A DNA stretch of 64,000 nucleotides from Bolinopsis microptera. Its lineage: Eukaryota; Ctenophora; Tentaculata; Lobata; Bolinopsidae. The stretch covers positions 8,987,460-9,051,459 of the forward strand of contig NC_087083.1 of NCBI RefSeq assembly GCF_026151205.1. The letters are read 5' to 3'. Position numbers and translations under genes: made by a program. Positions 46,150 through 57,500 of this stretch are shown in pieces (position 1 is the stretch's first letter; each line of letters begins with the position of its first letter). The notes under the pieces are model-generated. The model did not search any database, was not told where the DNA came from, and saw nothing but the letters and a program-made list of their open reading frames with translations.

Positions 46150-46805
46150 CATAATATATAATCTATGTAATAAGCGCCATGAGTTGGCACAGAATCTTTT
46201 GTCTCTGATTTTGATAAATTTGGTACCAAAAGTTGCCTTTAACTGTGAATAATGAAAATTCATCATGTAGCACGATTCGTTGAGATGTATGTGTGGGTCT
46301 CCTGTGCATTGCAAAAGTGTACTATGGACGAAAAATGGTTAATTTATTGCTTAAAATGCCTATAACTCCTAAAATATTGAATATTTTGAAATAATTCTTA
46401 CAGAATCGTAATGAGCTTAATCAGACGCAACTTTTGGTACCAAAATTATAATATAATTTAACGCACAAAATTTTTCGAAAATTTGTTCAGATTAAAAACT
46501 TTTGAGAAAAAAATTCCTTTAAATCTTAAAATATTAGTACTAAAAGTTTCGTCTCGATGAGCTGATTACGATAAATAACTATGTGGTAATAATTTAAAAT
46601 GTGAAAGTTATAGGCCAAAAACTAAAAATTTGCGCGAAAAAAGCACGCGCGGCGAACAAGCGCCGTACTATACTGAAGCATTTTTTCCAAAAATTGCTAC
46701 ACGGTGGATTTATTTTATTCACATTTTTAGACAACTTTTGGTACCAAATTTATCGAAATCGGAAAAAAAGTTCTGTGCTCGCGCTTGGCGCTTATTTACA
46801 CTGAC
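46150..46805. mobile_element. Foldback element with TTTGGTACCAAA-containing arms
   Basis: About 46150-46225 and 46730-46805 are inverted copies (TAAGCGCCA...AATTTGGTACCAAAAGTTG and its complement). A further TTTTGGTACCAAAA lies near 46430. The palindromic KpnI-like core GGTACC sits in each arm. No coding capacity was found; open frames at 46601-46842 are in the arm/interior. Confidence 0.65.
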
Positions 46806-46974
46806 TAAAAATAATTTTGGCAATGCAGAGTTCTACAAATAAATTAAACAAGAGATACCGTTATTAATTTCTAACTGTAAGGACAACATGACAGTTTTAG
46901 CCCAACAATAAACATTCAAAACTTGTGTTGTGGGTACATGGATTATATTTTTAACATAAAGTTGAAATGTTACA

Positions 46975-47365
46975 AATCTTTTGACATACGTTGCATGCCA
47001 CTTTTCGCGCGCGAAGCGCGCGCCGCCGATGTTTGTGATACGCAACATGTATTAACAATTCTTTAATTATTTACATGAAAAATATTTTGTATTCAATTTA
47101 TTTACTAACTTTTAGGCGAATGTTCTGATACTGGTAATCTTTTTTTGCTCTTGTGAGTGGGTCAATCATTTATTTTGAATTGTAGTTGACGAAGTGAGAG
47201 TCTCCACACACTAAGTGGAGACTCTCACTTTGTCAAATACAATTCAAAATGAATGTTCTGATACACTTTAATTTTTGATTTCACATATAACTCAATCAAG
47301 CGTTGATACATGTTGCGCCTTCGGCGCGAAAAGTGGCATGCAACGTATGTCAAATCAAGCGCCAT
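46975..47365. mobile_element. Inverted-repeat element with a central 36-bp hairpin
   Basis: GACATACGTTGCATGCCACTT at about 46982 is inverted near 47335-47356, with GC-rich CGCGCGAAGCGCG motifs inside each end. At the centre, 47172-47207 and 47215-47250 form an almost perfect 36-bp stem (GAAGTGAGAGTCTCCAC / GTGGAGACTCTCACTTTG core) around a 7-nt loop. Confidence 0.75.
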
Positions 47366-47778
47366 GTGATGCAAAAATCACTTTAATAATAGTATTTAGG
47401 CCAGACCGGGCCCGCGGCAACATTTTGCAGAATGAATACTATACATATTACATACAAAACTACATTGCAGTTACATACAAAATGTACAAAAATATTTCTT
47501 ATATTTGCCAAATTAGTATAATATGTATACATTTTTATTGTAATTTTGCTTAATGCTTAACAAGTATTTAAAACTAGTTTAACAAGTAATTGTCCTAAAT
47601 ACATGAATGCGCGTTAAAAATGCAATAAACTATTGTTTGTCTACATCTAAATATAAATTAAACAGGTTTTATTATATGTTTGAACAGTACGTCGTGTCAA
47701 ATTCTCACAATACAAATAGTCCAGCGCATCACCAAACTAAACTTAAAATCAAGCAGCCCAAATTTGACCATTTTATTG

Positions 47779-47815
47779 AGCATTGTTAATGGTCTGGCCC
47801 GGCGCGCGCTACTTG
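47779..47815. repeat. GC-rich repeat end shared with 63718-63755
   Basis: CATTGTTAATGGTCTGGCCC followed by GGCGCGCGCTACTT here is found inverted at 63718-63755. It marks two members of one dispersed repeat family at opposite sides of the window. Confidence 0.8.
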
Positions 47816-48469
47816 ATCGTAGCACTGGTCATTTCGAGAAGAAAGCGGCGCGCGCTACTTCGAAGAAATTTAAACGAGTAACATCCGTCAACCATTTTAC
47901 AGCCAGGCATTGACTTATTTTATTTTGTTTGTATTTATTTTTATACAGCAATGTTTTTTATGAGTAAGCATTTTTTAGATGGCCTACGATATAGATAACA
48001 AATTTCATACAATGATTATCGAAAATATAAAATGTGCCGCGCACGATTGAAACATCTTCAATCTCGATTGTTATTCAATGAGAATCGAGCGCTAATGCGA
48101 ATACTATTTAAAATTTTTATCACTTGAAAGTGGCTATGATCCAGCTTAGTGAAATAGTCAGTCTCTTTCTTGGTATAGCTGTTTTTTTCTTTTGATTAAC
48201 CGCTCAGACATTGACATTGTATCGTGTTAATTATTCAGTTATTTTTTATCCTGGCTTCGCTGATGATTCAGCTCACATATCAAAGCTTTTTTCTCTTTTT
48301 ATTTTGTGTTAGGTGAATACAGTGTGGAATATCTTAACGTCAAAAGGGTAATCTTTCGGCTCACTTGAAAGATGGAAACACTTAGTATAGTATAGTGCAA
48401 TGTTTAAAGCATACATGCGTGCAATTTCGCATAGAACCTATGCAATGGTTCCTTAGCTACTCTCTAGAC

Positions 48470-48545
48470 CAGGTGACTCTGGGATTCAAACCCTGGACCT
48501 TCTGTGCAGAAGGTGGAAGCTCTAATCACTATTATGTTACTGCCC
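48470..48545 (-). repeat. tRNA-derived SINE-like fragment
   Basis: On the minus strand GGGCAGTAACATAATAG opens a tRNA-like stretch with an A-box-like TAGTGATTAGAGC, an anticodon-arm-like CCTTC...GAAGG, and a B-box GGTTTGAATCC. The acceptor stem does not close properly, so it is a tRNA-derived repeat or pseudogene rather than a working tRNA. Confidence 0.5.
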
Positions 48546-48790
48546 ACCTAAAGGTGGATAATAAGTTAAATTATTTGCTACCTTGATTTTAGATAATAAT
48601 AATCTCATCACTAGCCCCAACCCTTCATCAAATCAGATGTGTATTTTATAGCAAAACGAAAGGGGTATCTTCGGCACACATATGAAAGCCCTTGTTGAAA
48701 ATGTATTATAACTAACAAGTAAAAATCTTGACCAGCATTAAAAATGGTCAGATATGTTATTGATAAAAGTATGTTTGTTAACGATATGCT

Positions 48791-51700
48791 ATGAGCTGCG
48801 CTTGCGGATTGAGTGACAAGGTTGAAGATCATGGAAGTGAAACATTTTGCATAGCATGTGGATCTATTGTCAAACAGGTAAGAGCACAAAATGCATTATT
48901 TTGGATTCAGATTTCCGGAAAGAAATAGGTACACTTGCTTAAGTGTTGCAACCAAATGAATTTGTGGCTCAAATCTATCATGCTAACAAAAAACCTTTTT
49001 CAGGACTTTCTTGTTGAGGATAAGCCCAACTTTTGGGACAAATTTCAGCATCAGCGCCATGATTTCACCAAAGATCCTGCTAACAAATTTGTTACACATG
49101 GCATATTTGGCTCCTCTAAAGAAACTTACAATATCAGGTAATTTTTACTTTACCATCTTTCTGTCCAGGGATCATTGACATGTGCATGTGCAGTGAGTTA
49201 AAAACTTTAAACTTTAAAAGTAGTTTAAAATTAGTGAAAATTTTATCTACACACCAACTCACTAAGTAACATGATCCAAAATGGTCTCTTAGAGCGTGGA
49301 AATCACATGACACTACAATGGTAAACAACATTTTGAGAGCGTGAGAAGAGAGAACTCTCTCTATGTCAATGACCCTTCCAGGAGAGCAACCTTTCCTTTT
49401 TTGAAGTAAGTTTCAATTCTAACACATTGACAGTATGAGCATACATTTCTGAACAAGATTACCCTACTATATTATATTTTATGCTGTGCCAAATTATCTC
49501 CCCCATGTACATCAAATTGTAAACATAGTGTGTACCGTATATAATTGATTTGGTAGGCAAACAATCTCATAGACTAAGTGACTGCAAAGTTAATTTGCAA
49601 GATATTGAACACCCTATTAGCTATTCATATGACACTAGATCAATTGCGACTATGCCATTCATAATAATGTATCATGTACAGTAAAACCCAGATTCACTGC
49701 GCCCAAATTTACCGCAAACCCTGATTTACCGTGAGTATTTCCTTTCCCCAAAATTTTTCTTCAAATATTTTTTTCGAAAATCTAGATTTTTTCAGAAAAG
49801 TTGAATTTTTTGCCTGGTCGACGTTGTCTGTAGAAGGACGTTTCAACGATTTCCGTTCAGACAAGCAGGGGAACCAAAGGTGATCTCATATCTTTCGAGT
49901 TCTGCTCATTTCTTTTTGATGTTTCGAACAGTTGTCTCACGATTCCAAAGTGTAGGGTAACTAAAGAGGAGGATTTGCCGCTCTTCAACATTTTGATCAC
50001 TTCTAATTCTCTCTTCTGTCCGATGGTTAGACGTTTTCGATTAGAGGAAGGAGATTCTCCGGTATTAGGTATAGCAGTGGCGTAACTTTGCCTGTTGGCG
50101 CCCCCCCGCTCAGTGACAAAAAGCGCCCCCTAAATTTTTTGTGTCCCTAAAAAAAAAAAAAAAAAAAGGTCGGGTACTTTTTTTCTCGCCCCCCTACAGC
50201 TTTTTGCGCCCCCCCCCCCCCCCTGAAGCAAAAAAGGTACCCTAAATATTTTCTCGCGTCGACCAAACGCTAAATTGGACAGGGAAATACACAAACAAGG
50301 CGTTTTTTCAGTGAAAGGGCTTAAAATTCAGGAAAATTGCGCCCCCCTTATACGGCGCCCCCCCCCCCCCCCCCCCCGCACAGCGGGGTCTGTGGGGCCC
50401 TAAGTTACGCCACTGAGGTATAGTGGAATTAGATTAGAGCAAGACACAAGCTCGTGCTCCACACTGCTTATTGAATCATGTAACCATAAAACCATGTTCT
50501 CGTATAATGCCTTTGCTACTGTGATGCTTGACAGTACTCCTATTACAGGGCATGGGCACCACTGTGTTTGAGAAGGGTCAGTTCGTGCTACAGGGGAATA
50601 TGTGATCTGATCATACAGATGTTGATAGCTAGTGATAATTACAGATTTCGATACGATTTGCAATGTACTGCAAAGAAAGCAAGAATTTGCTCAAACTGAA
50701 TTTCTATCATGTTGATACTATTAAGTTGCTGAGTACAATCAGACTATCAGAAATATCCACTCTATGGATTAAAGGCCTCTCCCACCCTTTCTTGGCCAAT
50801 TTTGGACCCCAAAAACCAAAACCCTGATTTACCGCAAACCCCGATTTACCACAGGTTTTAGCCTTCCCCAAAAACCCGCGGTAAATCGGGGTTTTACTGT
50901 ATAATGTATAAGTTTTTCGTGATATTAATGACACTTCCTTTTAAGTCAAGATTTATTTAGAAGATTTATGTAAAATCTTTTCCACCTTAAATTCACTATT
51001 TTATTGGTTACTATTTTCAGACAGAAGACTTTAAAGAAAAGAAACTTAATGATATCGTGTCACCAATTAAAGCTACCACACCCTGAACTGATAGCCGAGA
51101 CTGCCCTGAGCATGTTGGAGAAACACATTTTCAAACCTCGAAAACATATGCTACAAAAGCATCGTGCTGCTGCTATCTACACTAGTTGTAAATTACACAA
51201 CATTGAGATTACTTCTAGCGTGAGTTTTTTAAATATTGTTAATCTCGTCTTATTATCAATTATCAAATGGATGGTATTAGGCGAATAGATTAATGATTAT
51301 AAAAATCCCATCAATGTAAGCGCCCAAGTACTACACGATACCACAATCAATTGATCTCTAGAAATGCATAACTATTATATTATTTTCAGGAGATAATAGA
51401 CAGTTTGCAAGTTACTGGAAAACATCTTTCAACATTCTTTTTAAAGTTTTACAGGATGTGTACCAGTAATCACGACCAATTAAATACCGAGCTCAGCCAA
51501 TCCCAGCCAATCCACCTGGCTGACATTAAAGATCTAGAGATGAACGGTGTAATACCACCAGATTCATCTAGAACATTCCTAAAATACTGCTCGGATCTAA
51601 GTGAACTGTTCCCGGTGCCACCTGAACCCAGAAGACACACCAGCTATGGGAAACATAGTGGGTATTTTCTGAGAGATTCCCGACATCGGCTGGTGGTGTT

Positions 51701-54019
51701 CGCTAATATGGTTTCTCAGTACTTGTACGGGGAAGAGCTGGGTAGTAGCAAGTTTGAAGCTGCTGGTGTAAAAGATTGTAGGATTGTTAGGTAAATTTTT
51801 ATAAAATATGCATTTTTTAATAAATAGATAGTAAAATCTCTGTAAAGTGCCACAAAATTAAACTTCCTGTTTCATTAAATATCTAGTCACATCACAATCT
51901 GATAATCTTATTTCCTTTACATTTCCAGTTTCCAGAAAGACACAGACTTATGCTGGAGTATACTGCACAAAACATGCGCCCTTTTCATGAAATGGTTACT
52001 TTGGAATTGTTCCCCAGTCTCTGACAGAAAATCACAGGTGAGTCAAATATTAAATTTTAATAAAATAATCCATCGATACCTTAAAAATTGGTGGTCAGAC
52101 GGGTGTTGGTCTCTTAAATATTATGTACTATTAATAGAAGGAGTCAGCAAAACTATTTTTTATTTTCTGTCGAAGGGTTGAAGAGAAGCATTTAAAAAAA
52201 TTAGTACTGCAAAATTGAATAGTTTTCTTTTGTTGCAGGTTTTCCGAAGAAAAACCTTCCCAAAGTTACTAGGAAAATTGCTGGAGAGAAAAGGCTTACT
52301 ATTGGAAAATCTGCGAAAATACCGGGAGTTTGGTAGTGTGAAAGTAGCCAGAGCTAGTGAGTAAATTATGTTTGGTTTATCATTTTTTATTTAACTTTTT
52401 AAAAAGTTATTTAAAGTTTCACCCTCTGAAAGTTTAAGTGAAAATGTGCTAATTGGACAACTTTGCGTGCTGGAGGAATTGGCGAATATCTGTATTATAA
52501 TTAGAAACACACGCAATATCAGTTCTATTATATAAAACTATTTAATAATATCATCTTATTACAGAGCAGAAATCGTGCCAAAAACGGAGAAGAAAGTCCA
52601 TATCTTGTACAAAAAACTCTCCTAAAACCACTTCTTTATCTAGCACCAGCTCCCTATCACAGTCGACTGGTAGTAGCATGGAAGAAGAGTGTACAGCTAT
52701 AAATACTAATACACTGAATCAGTGTTTAGAAGTTCTGAATAAGTACATTGTTCTTCATCATCCGGACCAGATCGTCCAGCAGTTTGAACGGTTAGTTTAT
52801 AATAGGTTAATTAGTTTATTAGTTTATAATATGTTAATTAGTTTATAATATGTTAATTATAAGGATTAATTATAAGGCAATTAAGATAACATTTAGTGTT
52901 TTGAAATTCAAGTTAATCGACTCAATTGAAATTACATCGCATCTTGGCGTAATCTCGGTATAATCTCGGTATAATCTCGCAGGTTGTTGGCGATATTGTA
53001 TCTAACGGATATGAAACCACTCCTTCAGAGAATTCCCAAGCTTATCTACTTTGTTTTACTTCACCAGATAATAAGCACTGTTGAACCCTCTGTAAGTATC
53101 TTATCTTTACTAATTACTAATTAATAATTAGAGTATCTTATCTTTACTAATTAAACGATGGTTGATAAATTCATGTAATATATATATCAATTGGTCATTC
53201 GTTGCTGTGTACTATTCAATTAACTCCATTTTCAAATGACCATTTTAAATTATATCTACAATGATATATCTCCAAACTGGTGGTCAAAGTGCACAACAAA
53301 TTTGAAAATAACTTTATTTCCGTTTATAAAGACTTCAACTGACATTAAAATAATTGATAATTTCAGACTACTAATACTATACCAGTGAATTCTTTGCTCT
53401 TTGTTCTAAAATTCAACACTCATTACTCCATATTGATTTGAATTTTAAAATTCATGAACTCCATTTCACTCTCATGTATAATGTCAATTGTAAATGTAAT
53501 TTGATGTTTTGTTCACTAATTCGTTATTTCACTAATTCACTATTTCACTATTCCTCCCCCAACAGGTCCCATCGCTGTCACAACTTCAAAACCAGAAGAA
53601 TAAAACTGAAAAGATCGACGAAGCAATAAGAAAAACGTTTATAAGAATATTCATCAAGTACAGTGCAACAATGTTGCCGACTAACCTGGATAAGGAGAAG
53701 TAAGTTAATCTGATAATTTAGTGAAAAGATTTTAAAATGGTGGGTAACTTGGTAATTTCTTGGTAATGGAAACGTTTTATTTCAAACCATTAAAAAGTCA
53801 TGGACTATTTCCCTTATTTTCAGGTTAACAGAGACAATACACACTTACTACTACACAATAGTTGGGTCCGTTAAAACCTACAGAAAACTAATTAACACTA
53901 TCTCTCTCGATACGACCTCCGAACCCTCACCCGTTTCTTCTTCTGTCTCTTCTCCTCGGTCTGATATCCAGTTTGTAGTTCCTGCTGAGTTCACCAATGC
54001 ATTGCAGTCGGGCTACTAG
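48791..54019 (+). CDS. Zinc-ribbon plus cyclin-fold protein, TFIIB/BRF-like, 10 exons
   Basis: Exons: 48791-48877, 49004-49137, 51021-51219, 51390-51790, 51929-52037, 52239-52356, 52565-52790, 52983-53091, 53566-53699, 53824-54019. All are GT-AG and phase-consistent, giving 570 residues. The start is the ATG at 48791; an ATG five bases upstream reads into TGA at once. Residues 3-24 hold CxC and CxxC pairs (CACG, CIACG), a zinc ribbon as in TFIIB-family factors. Exon 3 has a helical stretch with HPELIAETALSMLEKH and HRAAAIYTSCK, typical of a TFIIB/BRF cyclin repeat, and exon 4 opens with EIIDSLQVTGKHLSTFF, the end of such a repeat. Exon 7 is Ser/Thr-rich with basic runs (KRRRKS); exons 7-10 look helical and then end in a Ser-rich tail. 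By family analogy it may act in RNA polymerase promoter recognition (TFIIB, BRF1/BRF2 or TAF1B-like); the exact orthologue is not recognised. Intron 2 contains transposons. Confidence 0.8.
49679..50899 (-). mobile_element. pogo/Tigger-like DNA transposon relic in intron 2 of the TFIIB-like gene
   Basis: The ends are CAGTAAAACCC at 49679 and GGGGTTTTACTG at 50899, inverted and flanked on both sides by TA, the target duplication of the Tc1/mariner-pogo group. Subterminal sequence repeats GATTTACCGCAAACCC-type motifs. On the minus strand, about 50065 down to 49870, lies a decayed helix-turn-helix resembling the CENP-B/pogo (Psq) N-terminus: KRLTIGQKRELEVIKMLKSG then LVTLHFGI; after a frameshift the text continues as ETTVRNIKKK followed by a stop. 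The rest of the transposase is not recognisable. A 340-bp hAT-like MITE is inserted inside. Confidence 0.82.
50076..50415. mobile_element. hAT-like MITE nested in the pogo-like element
   Basis: A 14-bp perfect terminal inverted repeat, CAGTGGCGTAACTT at 50076 and AAGTTACGCCACTG at 50402-50415, is flanked by a perfect 8-bp direct duplication AGGTATAG (50068-50075 and 50416-50423). An 8-bp duplication and CAG-starting ends are the hAT signature. The 340-bp interior is non-coding and contains long C runs and an A run (about 50152-50167), which are likely length-variable. Confidence 0.88.
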
Positions 54020-54024
54020 AATGT

Positions 54025-54095
54025 AGTGTTTTCTGATTGGTTGGTTTGTGTCACGTGACTAGAATACAGCTCTCTGATTCGTTGGTTTGTTGTGT
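54025..54095. repeat. E-box/CCAAT module after the TFIIB-like gene
   Basis: Just after the stop codon, TCTGATTGGTTGGTTTGTGT-CACGTGAC is followed by TCTCTGATTCGTTGGTTTG: the inverse orientation of the CACGTGACACAAAC...CCAATCAG module, twice. Confidence 0.75.
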
Positions 54096-54528
54096 ATTCG
54101 AAGGCACTATTGCTGAAATTTGATTTAGAGTTAATCAACAGATCATTTGTTAGACTTTATTTTAGTTAATCGTTTTATGGTCATGTGGGAGAGATTTGTT
54201 TGTTTGTTACCACCTCTGATATATTCTATTTGTAAGACTTTTGTCAATCTAACTTGTTAAATATATTTATAATTGTAAAATTCACGATTTAAAACATTTC
54301 TTTATAAAAACTATTTCAATATTTATTGCCATTTTACTCAAGTACAAGATGATTGAAAAATGAAAATTAACATGGTCCACGATTTTATCACACTTAGCTT
54401 GGAAATTCGGCTTCAGGGATGATTAACTAACCTAAAATGAACTAAATAATTATTTAATCGTTTTATAATAAATCAACAAAACCTCATTCCAATTGATAAA
54501 TTCTTTAAAAATTTACCGAATTCCAGCA

Positions 54529-57500
54529 ATGAACAGAGATGAAGCAGTACGGTGCATCAACATTGCAAAGAGATGTATCGCTGATGGGAACAATGAAAAG
54601 GCAGATAAGTTTCTTAAGAAGTCTCTTGCTTTACACGAAACAGCATTAGCAAAAGGTTGGAACTTAATCATGTTAATTATGTTTAATTAATTAGCAAAAG
54701 GTTGGAACTTGTTGTAACTTACCATGAATCATGTTAATGCGAAAGTTAAATTTGAGCAGCTTTTAATGCTACTTTATGATTCACCAAATTTCAGTAAAAT
54801 ACAAATTCTATTGAACCTCATCTTATACTCGTTATATTATGCAAAATAGAATAATGATCGTTCTAGCTCTCATTTTCCATGTTTTTGCCTCACAGGACTC
54901 AGGAGATATTGTGGTCTTTTCTAAATATAACTGTTATACATTGATGTAAAGTTTATTTGAATTTTGAAATTTAAAAAAACCAAGACTCATATTAAAATCT
55001 ACTACTACTTCAGAGTTACTAGCAGGCCTGGGTCGAACACCCCCAAAGTCCCCCACCTCCCCCTCCTCCTCCTCCACCACCAACGGTGATGCAACTCCAT
55101 CAGAGACCAGAAAACGACCCAATACGGGGGGTGGGACGGAGAGTAATGGGAAAGATGTTACTGCTGATATGATAGCTGCCGTTAACAAGTTTGTTATAAT
55201 TGTTTAATTGATTGTTTGTTTGATAGCTGTATAATAGTGGGTTGGCCAATGTCCAAAAGTTTAGAACTCGAGTACAGTCTCAATGTATATTGTATGAGGG
55301 TCTAATCTTCCAGCGTGACGTCACAACACAAGTATTGTCCTAATTCCCTTTGAAATGTGTTGGTTGAGCAGAGTATCACGTGATTGTGTTTACATCACGA
55401 CATACCATACATTTTGTTAAACATATGTAGGCAATTACAATTCTGTAGATAGACAAGAGTGTAGAAAATTATAAAACGTTAATTTTGATCCCCACTATTG
55501 GTTGCATTGCCCAAAATTCCGTAGATTCTGTGAAGTCAAAAAATAGATTTTACAATGTCATGATAGTTTACTTAACACAAATACAATAGATACTAATATG
55601 ATGTAATCCGCAGAGTGAAAGGTAAAAAAGATTACTACACAATTTTGGGATGTGAAAAGACCGCAACAGAACCCGAACTGAAGAAAGCGTACAGAAAGTT
55701 AGCACTTGCGCTTCATCCTGACAAGAACTGTGCTCCAGGCGCTAATGAGGCATTTAAATGTAGGTCACACTGTAGGTCACACTGTAGGTCACCTGTGTAC
55801 ACCCAGGCTAAATCTTTTAAATCAAAACAATAAATTTCCCTCGTTTATTCACATTCATGTTGGCACTGGTTTAATGTCAGTCTTATTTCTTAACAAATTC
55901 GCTGTTTGCCCGGAGTAAGACAGCTTCAATATTGTGTGCAGATATAATTGTTCGTTAATTGACGGATAATCACCCAATAAGTTAATTGACTTTGTTGCAG
56001 CGGTTGGAAACGCGTACGCAGTGCTGTCAAACAAAGAAAAAAGAGGACAATTTGATAAGTATGGATTTCAGGACGATTCCCCTTCTACTTCCCACCGAGG
56101 ACATAGTCACAGATATAACCGTTATTATCATGATGATGAGGGTAATTAGTTTATTAATTAGTGTATTAAGTAACCTATAAATTACTTTACATAGTTACTT
56201 AATTTCATTCGGTCTCATCCTGGTGCAGTTCAAGATAGTTAGTTATCTAACCCTTTCATTCCTAGATTCCAACAACTGCTCATTCCTCATTATAATTTAA
56301 AAAACTAATTTACCAACTAATTACCCGATTAACTTCAGATATAAGCCCGGAGGAGCTCTTCAACATGTTCTTCGGAGGAATGCAGCCCAACAACAGGAAC
56401 GGCCGTAGAGCAACATTCTATAATAACTACACTAGAGAACAAACTACTACAGGGGATAATAACGCCAGTGTTAGTTTACTTTTAGTATTAGTTTGGATTA
56501 TATTTGTTATATTTTTAATTTATATTAGGTTTAATTTACCTTTGTTATTGTTTTAGTAAAAATGTATTATATAGGTTTAGTTTACTTTTAGCATAGTGTT
56601 TGCTAATTTTTTGTATAGATTCACGTAAAATTAGTAAGTACAGTAAAACTCTAAAATACCGCGCCCAATTTACCGCAAACCCCGATTAATTTCCCCAAAA
56701 TAGGGCTCATGCAAAATGTAAACAAACAAAACCCGATTTACCGCAGACCCCGATGTTTCCTTTCCACAAATTTCCCGGTAAATTGGGGTTTTAGTTTTAC
56801 TGTATTTAGAATGAAGTTTTTCTGAATGCACTGGGATACCGACAAAAAGCGTTTATGGACATGACACTTCATTTGTTGGCTTTTCACTTTTCAATGGTGT
56901 CATCTTATATACGATGTGTATAATGTACTATTTACAGTGTACAATGTAAAGTTGTATTATTATTAATTGAATCTATATCATGTTACCTCTGCATCTCACA
57001 ATGGTTTAATTTGGTCTGCAAATTATGTGTATGATAATAAAGTCGTTCGTTAATTACCAATTATAACTGACCCTGCCTAGTTTCATAAATTTGTTACATA
57101 CACAACAAATTATAAATGACCCTGCCTAAATTTTAATTGTCAAGTTATTACCAACATAAAGTTATTATTTGTCTAACTACAAATTAATTATATAACTACA
57201 CTCGCATACTAACAATTTAATCTTAAGAGACAGCATTTAAGACTATTCCAGGTAATTAATTACTAATTATTTCTGATAACTAATTGCTAATTATTTCAGA
57301 TAGTATCATCGCTATTACAAATGTCGCCTTTGCTACTCCTAATCCTCATGTCGGTTCTCAACTCTATTTTCACTGAAGACCCTGCTTGGAGTTACCATAG
57401 AAACGGGTAAGTGAATATGTTTTGACACGTGACAGAGGTTCTGGGATTTGATTGGTAGCTCATTACTTACTGGAGACTCAGTAAATAATGGGGTAAGTGA

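Noticed and set aside
48470-48545. A functional tRNA gene
   Set aside because: The A- and B-box-like words are present but the acceptor and T stems do not pair well; treated as a SINE-like relic.
54934-55188. Minus-strand 84-codon ORF
   Set aside because: It is antisense to DNAJB12/14 exon 2; the plus-strand exon has matching splice sites and family homology.
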